DNA from: CAVQBJ01 sp963724405
Lineage (GTDB): Bacteria; Actinomycetota; Thermoleophilia; Solirubrobacterales; Solirubrobacteraceae
Direction of reading: 5' to 3'
DNA: 64,000 nt
NCBI GenBank assembly: GCA_963724405.1
Contig: CAVRUQ010000012.1
Span: forward strand, 310,001 to 374,000
Shown piece by piece: positions 48,316 to 57,666 of this stretch; position 1 is the first letter of the stretch, and every line of letters begins with the position of its first letter. A program made the position numbers and the translations under genes. The notes beneath the pieces were generated by a model. That model did not search any database and was not told the origin of the DNA. It saw only the letters and a list, made by a program, of their open reading frames with translations.

Positions 48316-50528
48316 CACGCGTAGAAGTGGGTCAGCTCGAGCAGCTGCGACGCGAAGCCGAAGGCGATCATGACCGTCACCAGGCCCGTCCCGACCCAGA
48401 CCAGGCGCCGGCGCCCGAACGCGTGCAGCGCGCCCACCACGAGGATGGCCAGCGGCCCGATCGCGGGGAACGCGTAGCGGCCGAACTCCCCGATCAGCGC
48501 CCGCGGAGTCGGGCTGTAGAAGGCGGCCTCGAAGCCGGCGATGACGATGATCGGCGTCAGGATCATCACCGCGCACTCCATCCAGTGGCTGCGCACCCAC
48601 GTCCACTCCCGCCGCGCGGCCCACAGCGCGAGCACCGGGGTGGCGAGCATGACGACGAGGATCACGCTGTACACCCACTCGGGGAACAGGACGTCGTACC
48701 ACCCGAACGCCGCAAAGCCGCGCTCGTCGAAGATGACGAACGCGGGGTAGGACCCGGTGCCGAAGTGCGGGGCCATGAACGACAGCCGCGGCAGGAAGAC
48801 CTGCCACAGGTAGGACAGATAGGCCGTCGGGTGCGCGCGCGCCTGAGCCACGGCGCCGACCGCGGCCGAGCCGCCCGCGCCGGCGCCGCCGCCGGTCGCG
48901 GCGGGGTGGAACACGCCGGACAGATGCACCGACAGCTGCTCGACAAGCAGCGCGGCGGCCGCGAACGCCGCGAGACCGCGGAGATCCACGCGTCGGTGGT
49001 GTCGCCAGATCACGCCGACGAGCACGATCGCGGTGAGCGGCCACAGCGAGTACGCCGTGCCTTTCACGATGGGGAGTCCGACGAGCACGACGCCGGCTGC
49101 GATTCCGGTCCACAGCGTCACCCCGCGCCGCAGCATGCGCACGAGCAGATAGAGGAGGATCGCGGCGCCCGCGTCGACGCCGACGTCGTTGTTGACCGCG
49201 CCCGAGATGAAGGCGTACATCGGCTCGAACGCGACGAGCAGCGCGGCGAGCACGGCGAGCACGGGCCGGCGCGGCGCCAGCTCGCGCCCGATGAGGAAGG
49301 TGAAGAGCACCGCGAGCGCGCCGATCAGCGCCGAGCAGAAGCGCATCAGCGTCAGCTGGGAGAACGTCGAGCCCCCGCGCGTCAGCAGGTACCCCGGAGC
49401 CACGGCGAGGTAGTACAGCGGTCCGTGCTGGGCCGCGGTCTCGTAGCCGCCGCCGTTGTTCTGCGGCGGTTGGGCGCTGGACCGTCGCTGCCAGAGCTGC
49501 TCGTCGGAGGCCAGCCACGGCAGCTTGCCATCTCCGACCTGGTGATCGACGAAGAAGTTCTCGCCCTCGAGCGCGATGCTCTCGGCCGATGACCAGCGTC
49601 CGAGCGCGCTGCCGGGGTTGCGATCCGGGCCGACGCCACGCTCGACGAGCGACTGCGTGTAGGCGAAGTGGTCGACCTCGTCCGGCGCGAAGAACATCGG
49701 CGTGATCAGCGCCCAGCAGCACGCGTTGATGACCGCGATCGCGAACACCCACGCGGCCAGGCGCCGCGCACGACCGGCGGCGGCGAGCGCGATGCAGCGT
49801 ACGGCGAACAGCGCGAGCAAGGGCAGGACGGCGAAGAACAGCAGCCAGTAGGTCCAGGCGCCGACGATCCCGGGGCGGAACAGCGAAGCGCGGCTGAAGA
49901 TCGTGCCGACTTCCGCCAGGTAGCTCCGCTTGGCCCCGGCTCGCGGCAGGTACCAGATCGCGATCCGGCCGGTGAGCGGCGCGCCGTTGAGCGTCGGCGG
50001 GCGGTCCTGACCCTCGGTCGTCGGGGTGCCCGCCCAGTTGACGAGACCGCCGGCGCGCAGGCACAGGGACGCTCCGGTTGCGGCCGGAGCGTCCGGGCGC
50101 CGCGGGATCGGGAAGTCGGCGACGCTCGGGCCGTTGACCGGGGTCGGGGGCAGGCTCGACGTGATCGTCTGCGCGCCGACGCGCAGGACGAGCTGCAGGG
50201 CCGGTCGCAGTTGGGTGGGCGCGACGAGGCCCAGCCGCAGGCCCGCCGTCTGCGCCGGGATCTGCAGGTCGGGCACGCACACCGGCGCGTGCGCCGCCGC
50301 CGGAGCGATGTAGGTCTGGTCCTCGGTGCTGTCAGTGCCCGTGAAGTACGGACGCGGCACGAGGCACCACACGAGGATGACGGCGGCGAGCAGTCCGCCG
50401 ACGACGGCTGCGACGGTCCACACGCGCCGGTCCCCGGCGAACACCCAGGCGACGAACCGTCGCGCCCGCGAGCCGGGACCGGCGCCGGGCTCGCTTGCGC
50501 GCTCGCCGTCTGCGACCACCGTCGACAT
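48315..50528 (-). CDS. DUF2142-like polytopic membrane protein
   Basis: The 737-residue protein starts MSTVVADGERASEP at 50528. After one N-terminal helix (VAAVVGGLLAAVILVWCLVP) there is a soluble, probably extracytoplasmic stretch of about 170 residues, then about ten helices from residue 230 on. The family-like motifs are FFAPDEVDHFAYTQSLVERG after the second helix, HGPLYYLAVAPGYLL, LIGRELAPRRPVLAVLAALL, EPMYAFISGAVNNDVGVDAG, and FGRYAFPAIGPLAIL near the end. DUF2142 proteins sit in actinobacterial polysaccharide loci and are thought to be GT-C-like sugar transferases using lipid-linked donors. The downstream gene is coupled by a one-base overlap. Confidence 0.82.
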   Translation of the reverse strand: MSTVVADGERASEPGAGPGSRARRFVAWVFAGDRRVWTVAAVVGGLLAAVILVWCLVPRPYFTGTDSTEDQTYIAPAAAHAPVCVPDLQIPAQTAGLRLGLVAPTQLRPALQLVLRVGAQTITSSLPPTPVNGPSVADFPIPRRPDAPAATGASLCLRAGGLVNWAGTPTTEGQDRPPTLNGAPLTGRIAIWYLPRAGAKRSYLAEVGTIFSRASLFRPGIVGAWTYWLLFFAVLPLLALFAVRCIALAAAGRARRLAAWVFAIAVINACCWALITPMFFAPDEVDHFAYTQSLVERGVGPDRNPGSALGRWSSAESIALEGENFFVDHQVGDGKLPWLASDEQLWQRRSSAQPPQNNGGGYETAAQHGPLYYLAVAPGYLLTRGGSTFSQLTLMRFCSALIGALAVLFTFLIGRELAPRRPVLAVLAALLVAFEPMYAFISGAVNNDVGVDAGAAILLYLLVRMLRRGVTLWTGIAAGVVLVGLPIVKGTAYSLWPLTAIVLVGVIWRHHRRVDLRGLAAFAAAALLVEQLSVHLSGVFHPAATGGGAGAGGSAAVGAVAQARAHPTAYLSYLWQVFLPRLSFMAPHFGTGSYPAFVIFDERGFAAFGWYDVLFPEWVYSVILVVMLATPVLALWAARREWTWVRSHWMECAVMILTPIIVIAGFEAAFYSPTPRALIGEFGRYAFPAIGPLAILVVGALHAFGRRRLVWVGTGLVTVMIAFGFASQLLELTHFYA

Positions 50529-50568
50529 CAGCGCGGCAGGCGTCGGCGGCCGGTCGCCTCGGGCACGC

Positions 50569-51741
50569 TCAGTTACGACGTAGGCCGAGGATCGAGAGCA
50601 GGAATGACGAGAAGAAGATCTGGATGCCGACGACCACCAATGCACCCGCGACGACCGCCGTCTGCTCCTCCGACAGCGAGCCGAACCCACGCGAGATCCA
50701 GGTGATGACGACCGACGCCCCCATCACCAAGCCGACGAAGATGAACGCGCCCCCGAGCAGCAGGCCGTGCTCGAGGCGCAGCCGCGCGCGCATGCGGTCG
50801 AACCACGGGTCCCGCTCGTTCATGAAGTACGTGCCGTAGGCATGCGCGCAGAGCCCGAGGGCGAGTACCTGTGTGCCGACGATCATGAGCAGCGTGCCGC
50901 CGACGAGCGTGTGCAGACCCCAGGCGCGCCCGAAGAAGGTCACGCCGAAGGACACGAGGATCACGATCAGCGTGCCGAGCGCCGCGAGCACCGTGCCGGG
51001 CACGATGAACAGGTAGTTGGGGCTGTGCACGAGCAGGAAGCGCAGGTGACGCCAGCCGTCGCGGAAGCTCGACAGCTTGCTCTCGCCCCCGCGCGGGTGG
51101 TACTCGATCGGGAACTCGGCGATCTGCAGCTTCTCCTTGGATGCCCGGATCACCATCTCGGAGGCGAACTCCATCCCGGTGGTACGGAGGTCCAGCCGCG
51201 GGAGGACGTCGCGACGCAGGGCCCGCATGCCGCAGTGCGCGTCCTTGATCCCGGTGCGGAAGAAGAGGTTCAGTACGCCGGTCAGGATCGGGTTGCCGAC
51301 ATACCGGTGCAGCCAGGGCATCGCGCCCGGCTGGATGTTGTCCATGCGATCACCCATCACGAGCTCGGCACCCTTGTCGAGCTCGGCGACGAAGCGGGGG
51401 ATCTCGTTGAAGTCGTACGTCAGGTCCGCGTCGGCCATCACGATGTAATCGCCGCGCGCCGCAGCGAAGCCCGCGAGGTAGGCGCTGCCGTATCCGCGGC
51501 GCGGCTCGAGCACGACGCGCGCGCCGGCGGCGGCGGCGAGCCCGCCGGAGCCGTCCTCCGACGCGTTGTCGGCGACGACGACCTCGCCGGGGATGCCGCT
51601 ACGCTCGAGCACGCCGAGCGCGGACCGCACGCAGGCCTCGATGTTCTCGGCCTCGTTGAGGCAGGGAATGACGACCGACACCGTCGGTGTCGCGGGCGCG
51701 TGGTCGATCGCGGAAAGGTTTGTCTGCTCTACGGTGCTCAT
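50569..51741 (-). CDS. Family 2 glycosyltransferase (DPM1-like) with C-terminal membrane domain
   Basis: The 390-residue protein has the GT-A motifs VSVVIPCLNEAENIEACVRS, VVVADNASEDGSGGLAAAAG, YIVMADADLTYDFNEIPRFV (acidic site), and DAHCGMRALRRDVLPRLDLR. Four membrane helices follow (about 245-385). It is the close paralogue of 16219-17421. Such enzymes make polyprenyl-phosphate sugars that membrane GT-C transferases use outside; the DUF2142-type gene right downstream is the obvious partner. The unit is probably transcribed from a TATAGC-like box near 51778-51784, which would give a leader of about 35 bases. Confidence 0.88.
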   Translation of the reverse strand: MSTVEQTNLSAIDHAPATPTVSVVIPCLNEAENIEACVRSALGVLERSGIPGEVVVADNASEDGSGGLAAAAGARVVLEPRRGYGSAYLAGFAAARGDYIVMADADLTYDFNEIPRFVAELDKGAELVMGDRMDNIQPGAMPWLHRYVGNPILTGVLNLFFRTGIKDAHCGMRALRRDVLPRLDLRTTGMEFASEMVIRASKEKLQIAEFPIEYHPRGGESKLSSFRDGWRHLRFLLVHSPNYLFIVPGTVLAALGTLIVILVSFGVTFFGRAWGLHTLVGGTLLMIVGTQVLALGLCAHAYGTYFMNERDPWFDRMRARLRLEHGLLLGGAFIFVGLVMGASVVITWISRGFGSLSEEQTAVVAGALVVVGIQIFFSSFLLSILGLRRN

Positions 51742-51879
51742 CGCGGTGGGGTTCGCGGGCGGGTGGTGAAGGCCATCGCTATAACGCGCCGCGGGCGCAG
51801 AAGTGGCGCGTACCCGCCCGCGATCCTACAAGACATGCGAACGGCTATCCGCCACGACTGTGGCAATCTGCCCGTGTCC

Positions 51880-53064
51880 ATGCGCGTCTGCGTCGTCTAT
51901 GACTGCCTGTTTCCGTACACGGTCGGTGGGGCCGAGCGGTGGTACCGAAGCCTCGCCGAGCGACTCGCGCGCGACGGCCACGAGGTCACCTATCTCACCC
52001 GGCGCCAGTGGGATCGCGGCGCTGTCGTCGACGTCGATCCGCGCGTACGCGTCGTCGCGCTCGAGCCGCGATCGGCGCTCTACACGAAGGCCGGCCGGCG
52101 CCGCATCTGGCCGCCGCTGCTGTTCGGGCTCGGGGTGCTGTGGCATCTCGCCCGCCACGGCCGCCGCTACGACGTCGTGCATACGTCGGCGTTTCCGTAC
52201 TTCTCGCTGCTCGCCGCCGCCGCCGCCCGGCGCCGGGGCCGTTACCGGGTCGTGGTCGACTGGGTCGAGGTGTGGAGCCCGCACTACTGGCGCGACTACC
52301 TCGGCCCGCTCGGCGGTGCGATCGGCCTGCGCATCCAGCGCGCGTGCGCGCGCGTGGACCAGCGCGCCTTCTGCTACTCGCGGCTGCATGCCGAGCGCCT
52401 GCGCGCCGAGGGCCTGCGCGGGCCGGTGACGATCCTCCGGGGTCTGTACGGCGGGCCGCTGCAGGCGTCCGAGCCGCAGCCCGCGGAGGACCTCGTCATG
52501 TTCGCGGGGAGACTCATCCCCGAGAAGCGGGCCCCGCTCGGCGTGGCCGCGGTGGCCGCCGCGCAGGCGGCCGTCCCCGGGCTGCGCGGCACCTTCTTCG
52601 GCGACGGCCCCGAGCGCGGCGCGCTGCTGGCCGCGATCGCCGAGCACGGCGTTGCGGAGACCGTGACGGCGCCGGGCTTCGTCGATGGCGACACGATCGA
52701 CGCGACCATGCGCCGCGCGCTGTGCATGTTGCTGCCCTCCAGTCGCGAGGGGTACGGCATGGTCGTCGTGGAGGCGTCCGCGCGCGGCACGCCGAGCGTC
52801 GTCGTGGCCGGCGAGGACAACGCCGCGACCGAGCTGATCGAGGATGGCGTGAACGGCGTCGTCGCCGACCGCGCGACGCCCGAGGCGATCGCCGCGGCGA
52901 TCGTCCGCGTCCACGAGGGCGGGATGGCGATGCGCGAGCGCACGGCGCGCTGGTTCGACGAGAACGCGGAGCGGCTCTCGGTCGAGTCCTCGCTCGCCGA
53001 GGTGCTCGAGGTCTACCACATGCAGGGCGGGGCGCCACAGCCGCTCCCCGCCCCGGCGCCGTAG
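51880..53064 (+). CDS. Family 4 glycosyltransferase
   Basis: From the ATG at 51880 the protein has 394 residues and begins MRVCVVYDCLFPYTVGGAER, the typical GT4 acceptor-side start. HTSAFPYFSLLAAAAARRRG, VDWVEVWSPHYWRDYLGPLG, MFAGRLIPEKRAPLGVAAVA, GTFFGDGPERGALLAAI, and PSSREGYGMVVVEASARGTP (E-x7-E type) follow. The frame is open to an earlier ATG at 51835 (MRTAIRHDCGNLPVS), which would add 15 residues of no family similarity. The sugar is unknown. The Wzx gene follows after seven bases on the same strand, so the pair may be co-transcribed. Confidence 0.88.
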   Translation: MRVCVVYDCLFPYTVGGAERWYRSLAERLARDGHEVTYLTRRQWDRGAVVDVDPRVRVVALEPRSALYTKAGRRRIWPPLLFGLGVLWHLARHGRRYDVVHTSAFPYFSLLAAAAARRRGRYRVVVDWVEVWSPHYWRDYLGPLGGAIGLRIQRACARVDQRAFCYSRLHAERLRAEGLRGPVTILRGLYGGPLQASEPQPAEDLVMFAGRLIPEKRAPLGVAAVAAAQAAVPGLRGTFFGDGPERGALLAAIAEHGVAETVTAPGFVDGDTIDATMRRALCMLLPSSREGYGMVVVEASARGTPSVVVAGEDNAATELIEDGVNGVVADRATPEAIAAAIVRVHEGGMAMRERTARWFDENAERLSVESSLAEVLEVYHMQGGAPQPLPAPAP

Positions 53065-53071
53065 CCCGCTC

Positions 53072-54583
53072 GTGTCGCCGGGCGAGGACCTCACCGACGT
53101 TTCGCTGGCCGTCGAGGTCGAGGCGCTCCAGGACACGCATCCGCTGGACAGCACCGCGGCCGGAGGGTCGGCGGTGCGCGGCGGCGGCCTGCGCATCGGC
53201 AGCTACGTCGCCGGGATCGGGCTCAGCCTCATCTCCACGGCGTTGCTGCTCCGCCACCTCGGCTCGGCGCGCGTGGGCAACTACGTCACGATCCTCTCGC
53301 TGGTGGCTCTGGTCGGCGGCTTCACCGATGCCGGGCTGCAGGCGATCGCCGTCCGGGAGCTCTCCCACCGGCCGCATTCGGAGGCCCGTGCGCTGCTGAG
53401 CGACATCCTCGGCCTGCGCATCTTCCTCACCTTGCTCGGGCTCGTCGCGGCGGTCATCTTCTCCGCCGCCGTCGGCTATGGGAGCGTGCTCGTGGCCGGC
53501 ACGGCGGTGGCCGGCATCGCACTGCTGCTCCAGATCATCCAGACCACGTACTCGGTCCCGATGATGGCCGAGCTGCGGCTGGGACGGGTGGCGGCGACCG
53601 AGATCATCCGCCAGGCCCTCACGGCGGCGGCGATCATCGCGCTCGTGCTCGGCGGCGCGAGCCTGCTGCCGTTCTATGCCGCCGGGATCCCCGCGGGCAT
53701 CATCGCCACCGCCGTCGCGGCGGCGCTCATCCGCGGCCGGTACTCGCTGCGCCCCGTGGTCAGCTGGTCGGCGTGGCGCCCGATCCTCATAGACACGGCG
53801 CCCTACGCGCTGGCCACCGCCGTGGGCGCGTTCTACTTCCGCGTGGCGATCATCGTCGTGTCGCTGATCGCGACCGCGAAGCAGACGGGCTATTTCGGCA
53901 CGTCCTTCCGGGTCATCGACGTTCTGATCGTCGTGCCCCAGCTGCTCGTGGGCGCCGCGTTTCCGATCTTCGCCCGCAGCGCCCACAACGACCGCGAACG
54001 GTTCGCCTACGCCGTCGGGCGCGTGTTCGACGTGTGCCTGATCCTCGGCGTGGGCGCGGCCCTCGCCCTCGCCGTCGGGGCACCCTTCATCATCACCGTC
54101 ATCGCCGGGCCGGGCTTCGTTCCCGCCGAGGCGGTGCTGCGCATCCAGGGCATCGCCCTGAGCGCGTCGTTCGTCGGCGCCGTGTTCGGGTACTCGCTGC
54201 TCAGCCTGCACCGCTATCGGGCGGTGCTCGTGATCAACATCGGCGCCCTGCTGCTGTGCGGCGTGCTGACCACCGTGCTGGCGTCCGCGGACGGCGCGCG
54301 CGGCGCGGCGATCGCCACGACGACCGTCGAGATCCTGTTCACGCTCGCGCTCGGGGTGGCGGTGTGGCGCTCGGGGGTGGCGCCGCAGGTCAGCTGGTCG
54401 GCGGTGCCCCGGGTCCTGATCGCGGCGGCGATCGCGCTGTGCTCGCTGCTGATTCCGGGCGCGCGCGACGTCGAGCGCCTCGCGCTGACCCTCGTCCTCT
54501 ACCCGGCGGCGCTCATCCTCCTGCGCGCGATTCCGGCCGAGGTCATCCAGATGGTCCCGGCGCGCGCGCAGCGCTTCCTGTAG
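53072..54583 (+). CDS. Wzx-type oligosaccharide flippase
   Basis: The 503-residue protein starts from a GTG. A cytoplasmic tail of about 38 residues precedes 12-14 membrane helices. Family features include LRHLGSARVGNYVTILSLVA, FTDAGLQAIAVRELSHRP near the first helices, TGYFGTSFRVIDVLIVVPQL in the middle, and FSAAVGYG-type Gly-rich turns. Wzx-like flippases of the MOP superfamily turn lipid-linked repeat units to the outside face. No Wzy polymerase is obvious, though the large membrane proteins at 11293, 29001 or 48315 could be candidates. Presence of both this flippase and an ABC exporter in one locus suggests two glycans or two stages of export. Confidence 0.88.
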   Translation: MSPGEDLTDVSLAVEVEALQDTHPLDSTAAGGSAVRGGGLRIGSYVAGIGLSLISTALLLRHLGSARVGNYVTILSLVALVGGFTDAGLQAIAVRELSHRPHSEARALLSDILGLRIFLTLLGLVAAVIFSAAVGYGSVLVAGTAVAGIALLLQIIQTTYSVPMMAELRLGRVAATEIIRQALTAAAIIALVLGGASLLPFYAAGIPAGIIATAVAAALIRGRYSLRPVVSWSAWRPILIDTAPYALATAVGAFYFRVAIIVVSLIATAKQTGYFGTSFRVIDVLIVVPQLLVGAAFPIFARSAHNDRERFAYAVGRVFDVCLILGVGAALALAVGAPFIITVIAGPGFVPAEAVLRIQGIALSASFVGAVFGYSLLSLHRYRAVLVINIGALLLCGVLTTVLASADGARGAAIATTTVEILFTLALGVAVWRSGVAPQVSWSAVPRVLIAAAIALCSLLIPGARDVERLALTLVLYPAALILLRAIPAEVIQMVPARAQRFL

Positions 54584-54620
54584 GCAGCGCCGGCCGCTCC
54601 CGCGCGCGCGCCGTATCGGC

Positions 54621-55817
54621 TCAGCCGACGGCGCGATCGCCGAGCGCGCGGCGGTAGCTGGCGAGCGTCGCCTCGGCGGTGCGCCGCCAGGTGAACAGGC
54701 GGCAGCGCTCGCGTCCGCGCGCCGCGAGCTCGGCGGCGAGCTCGGGGTCGCCGAGGACGCGCGTGACGGCCCCGGCGATCGACGCCGGCGCCCCCGGGTC
54801 GAACAGGAGCGCGGCGTCGGCCACCACCTCGCTCAGCGCGGCGATGTCCGAGCAGGCGACCGGCACCTCGCGCGCCATCGCCTCGAGCACCGGCAGGCCG
54901 AACCCCTCTTCGAAGCTCGCCAGCACGACGCACTGCGCGAGCGTGTACAGGTCCTCGAGCGCTTCGTCCGAAACCCAGCCGAGGAAGCGCACGCTGTCCT
55001 GGACACCCAGCTCGCGGCCGAGCGCGCGCAACTCGAGCTCGTAATCGTTCGGTGCCCCGGGGAGCACGAGCTGCGGGCGCGGGTCGGCGAGCAGGGCCCA
55101 AGCCCGGATCAGCCCGTGCAGGTTCTTGTGAGGTCGCTTGCCGGCCACGCACAGCACCACCGGCTCGGGGCCGAGTCCGAGCGCGATTCGCAGCGCGTTC
55201 TCGTCGGCCGGGGGCGGACGGCGTGGCGGCACGCTGACCCCGAGCGGCGTGACGTCGAACTTCCGCACGTCCAGCCCGAGGGTACGGGCGACGTCGTCGC
55301 GGGCGGCGTTCGAGATCGCGATGATCCGGTCGGCCGAACGGCCCGCCAGGCGCGTCACCAGGTGGTTGACGATCAGAAAGCGCCTGGCCGTGGTCTCCGG
55401 GTAGCGGCTCCAGATGACGTCCAGCATCGTGGTCACGCTCGCCACGCCGGGATGCACCGCCGACCCGATGTTGGCCAACCCATGCACGACGTCGATGCCG
55501 CGCCGTCGCGCGTCGAGGCCGATGCCGACGAGGTCGTGCCACAGGTGCCACACGCTGCCCACGCCCGGCACCGGCAGCCGGATCCATCGAACCTGGTCGG
55601 CCCAGGGCTCGTCGCGCAGCGACGCGGATGCCGTGGCGCCGATCCAGGCGGTGAGCTCGAGGGTCGGCTCGACCTCGAGCATGTGCGGGATCAGGTGACG
55701 CGCGTACGTTCCGGCGCCGCCGGCGCTGTCGACGAGGAAGGCGAGATCGAGGCCGACGCGCAGCGTCGTGTCACGACGCGGTGCTCGGCCGCTGGCAATC
55801 GCCTCCGCCCGCGTCAC
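54621..55817 (-). CDS. Family 4 glycosyltransferase
   Basis: The GTG at 55817 was chosen because it gives a four-base GTGA overlap with the upstream methyltransferase and a 398-residue protein; an ATG at 55853 would add 12 residues. Motifs are LRVGLDLAFLVDSAGGAGTY, DVVHGLANIGSAVHPGVASV, VVLCVAGKRPHKNLHGLIRA, RFLGWVSDEALEDLYTLAQC, and EEGFGLPVLEAMAREVPVAC (E-x7-E). It is strongly similar along its whole length to the gene at 57682-58863 on the opposite strand. Both share the WHLWH and GIGLDARRRG motifs. They flank two methyltransferase genes, giving an inverted gene pair. Confidence 0.88.
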   Translation of the reverse strand: MTRAEAIASGRAPRRDTTLRVGLDLAFLVDSAGGAGTYARHLIPHMLEVEPTLELTAWIGATASASLRDEPWADQVRWIRLPVPGVGSVWHLWHDLVGIGLDARRRGIDVVHGLANIGSAVHPGVASVTTMLDVIWSRYPETTARRFLIVNHLVTRLAGRSADRIIAISNAARDDVARTLGLDVRKFDVTPLGVSVPPRRPPPADENALRIALGLGPEPVVLCVAGKRPHKNLHGLIRAWALLADPRPQLVLPGAPNDYELELRALGRELGVQDSVRFLGWVSDEALEDLYTLAQCVVLASFEEGFGLPVLEAMAREVPVACSDIAALSEVVADAALLFDPGAPASIAGAVTRVLGDPELAAELAARGRERCRLFTWRRTAEATLASYRRALGDRAVG

Positions 55818-56734
55818 GCGGGCTTGCGCATCGCCAGGAACGCGGACGTCCATGGAGCGCCGTGCGCCTTGAGCAGCAGGTGGGGCAGCGGCTTCCCGGT
55901 CGCCGGGCGCAACTCACCGCCGTCCTCCCAGTGGATGAGATTCTCGAAGCTCTCGGGCGAGATGTGCGTGTCGAGCGGTTGCACGAGCTCCAGCCCGGTC
56001 GGGCGCACGATGTAGCGCTCGAGCTCGCGCGGTCTGAAGGCGTCGAGGAGGCGCTTGCGCGGCGTACAGGTCGAGCAGCGCCGGCCGAACGTGCCGAGTC
56101 GGATCGCGAACTGCAGCGAGGGCCAGTCCATCGGGTGGTTGGCGATCAGGCACTCGGTCACGATGACCAGATGGCCACCCGGCCGCAGGACGCGGCTCAT
56201 CTCGCGCGCGGCGAGCTTGATCTCGTCGGGCCCGCCGAAGTGCTCGATCGACGAGAGCGAGAACACGATGTCGAAGCTCGCATCGGGGAAGTCGAGCGCC
56301 AGCGCGTTCATGCTCCGGACCTCGAGGTGATCCTCGCGGTAGGCGTACGGAGCGAAGGCCCGGGGATCGCTGAGCATCGAGGCGTCGGCCTCGCGCGCGG
56401 CGAAGCCGCCCTCACCGTAGATGTCGGTGGCCACCATCCGGCCCACGCGGTTGGCCATCCAGAACAGCGGCTCCTCGTGCCCCGCCCCCACGGCCAGCGC
56501 CTCGGCGTCCTCGGTCAGGGCTCCCACCTCCTCGAGGTAGAGGCCGAGCATCGCGTACTCCCAGAACTTGCGATGCAGCTCGGTCTGCGGATCCTGCCCG
56601 GGCGCGACCATCTGCCGCAACTGGGAGCGAAGCGCAGGATCGTCGAAGTCCGGCAGGTCGCAGAGCTTGACGTACTGGCGCGAGAGCGCCGTCGGGGCGG
56701 ACGTGGTGGCCATCGGCAGCGGAGAGTCTGTCAC
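55814..56734 (-). CDS. SAM-dependent methyltransferase
   Basis: The 306-residue protein starts from a GTG at 56734; an ATG seven codons later (56713) is also possible. A helical N-terminal third (LRSQLRQMVAPGQDPQTELH, KFWEYAMLGLYLEEVG) carries residues seen in class I methyltransferases of glycan loci, and the SAM pocket is AVGAGHEEPLFWMANR, an unusual AxGAGxE form of motif I. Then come VVATDIYG-like VATDIYGEGG and FSLSSIEHFGGPDEIKLAAR as motif IV. The C-terminal part (CTPRKRLLDAFRPRELERY) resembles sugar methyltransferases. It overlaps the GT4 gene by four bases and follows the FkbM gene by 60 bases. Confidence 0.8.
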   Translation of the reverse strand: MTDSPLPMATTSAPTALSRQYVKLCDLPDFDDPALRSQLRQMVAPGQDPQTELHRKFWEYAMLGLYLEEVGALTEDAEALAVGAGHEEPLFWMANRVGRMVATDIYGEGGFAAREADASMLSDPRAFAPYAYREDHLEVRSMNALALDFPDASFDIVFSLSSIEHFGGPDEIKLAAREMSRVLRPGGHLVIVTECLIANHPMDWPSLQFAIRLGTFGRRCSTCTPRKRLLDAFRPRELERYIVRPTGLELVQPLDTHISPESFENLIHWEDGGELRPATGKPLPHLLLKAHGAPWTSAFLAMRKPA

Positions 56735-56794
56735 GCCGACGCGTCGCGCAGCCGGCCGGCGCGGTCATCCTCGCGCGGGGATCGGGCGGCCGGA

Positions 56795-57601
56795 TCAGTC
56801 GCGGCCGGGGCGCCGCAGGAGATCGAACGGAGCCCGCAGCGGGCGCTTGACCGCCGCCGGAAGATACGACCCGACCCGCTCGGCGACGCGGTGAACGTAG
56901 TACCGGCGCCTTCGCGCCCACCGCTCCCGCTTGACCGCTCGCCCGAATCGTCTGACCTCATCCGGTTGCACGAGCTCGGTGTCTGTCTTGTGCGCGTACC
57001 ACTCGTTCACGCCGGTGCGGCGGAAATGCACGTAGCCCCGCGCCGCCATGAAATCGGCCACCTGCTTGTTCCCCGCCACCGAGTTGTCCTCGATGATCAC
57101 GACCCGTGGCCTGTGTCGCTGAAGGTCAAAGCCCTCGAGCACCGCCATCTCGTGGCCCTCGACGTCGATCGTGATGAACTGCAGCTCGGGAAAGCCCGCG
57201 TCGGCCAGCAGGCTGTCGAGCGTCGCCGTTCGGACCGTTATCTCCTTCACCGTTCCGCCGACCTGCCCGATCCAGTCGCGGTGCTCGGGCGTCATGTCCA
57301 GCGTAGAGATCTGCTCGACGTTCTCGGCGATGAAGAAGGGGGCCTCGCCGGCTTCGGAGCTCACCGCGCAGTTGACGGCAAGGCAGCTGCGATGCCGGCG
57401 GATCTCCTCGAAGAGCGCCGGAATCGGCTCCACGAGCAGGCACTGCCAGCCCCGCTGCTCGAAGAGGTAGCTCGCGCTTCCCGTGCGCCCGTCGTAGGCA
57501 CCGATCTCCGCGCAGTAGCCCTCGGGGCGGTCACGGAAGATCTGCTCGAGCACGCGATCCTCGCCGAACTGACCATGTGCGTCGGTGACGGCCGGCTCCA
57601 T
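56795..57601 (-). CDS. FkbM-family methyltransferase
   Basis: The 268-residue protein starts MEPAVTDAHGQFGEDRVLEQ. FkbM motifs are clear: YCAEIGAYDGRTGSASYLFE as motif I, CLLVEPIPALFEEIRRH as motif II, and the signature LQFITIDVEGHEMAVLEGFD near 145. An EDNSV and RGYVHFRRTGVNEWYAHK end follow, then a basic C-terminal tail (RWARRRRYYVHRVAERVGSY). It would O-methylate a sugar of the glycan. A TAAGCT box seven bases before the ATG and no Shine-Dalgarno point to leaderless expression. It is divergent from the GT4 gene at 57682, with 80 bases between starts. Confidence 0.87.
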   Translation of the reverse strand: MEPAVTDAHGQFGEDRVLEQIFRDRPEGYCAEIGAYDGRTGSASYLFEQRGWQCLLVEPIPALFEEIRRHRSCLAVNCAVSSEAGEAPFFIAENVEQISTLDMTPEHRDWIGQVGGTVKEITVRTATLDSLLADAGFPELQFITIDVEGHEMAVLEGFDLQRHRPRVVIIEDNSVAGNKQVADFMAARGYVHFRRTGVNEWYAHKTDTELVQPDEVRRFGRAVKRERWARRRRYYVHRVAERVGSYLPAAVKRPLRAPFDLLRRPGRD

Positions 57602-57608
57602 CGGCCCG

Positions 57609-57614
57609 AGCTTA
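57609..57614 (-). promoter_or_regulatory. -10 box of the FkbM gene (leaderless)
   Basis: On the minus strand this reads TAAGCT with seven bases to the ATG at 57601. Confidence 0.5.
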
Positions 57615-57666
57615 GTCAGTCGGCGGATCGAGCGCCGTTCGAGCCCGCCGCTTCCCGTGCAGCCGC

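Noticed and set aside
48327..49592. 421-codon open frame antisense to the DUF2142-like gene
   Set aside because: Composition is His/Arg/Glu/Gln-rich without hydrophobic core or motifs, which is typical of antisense frames in GC-rich DNA.
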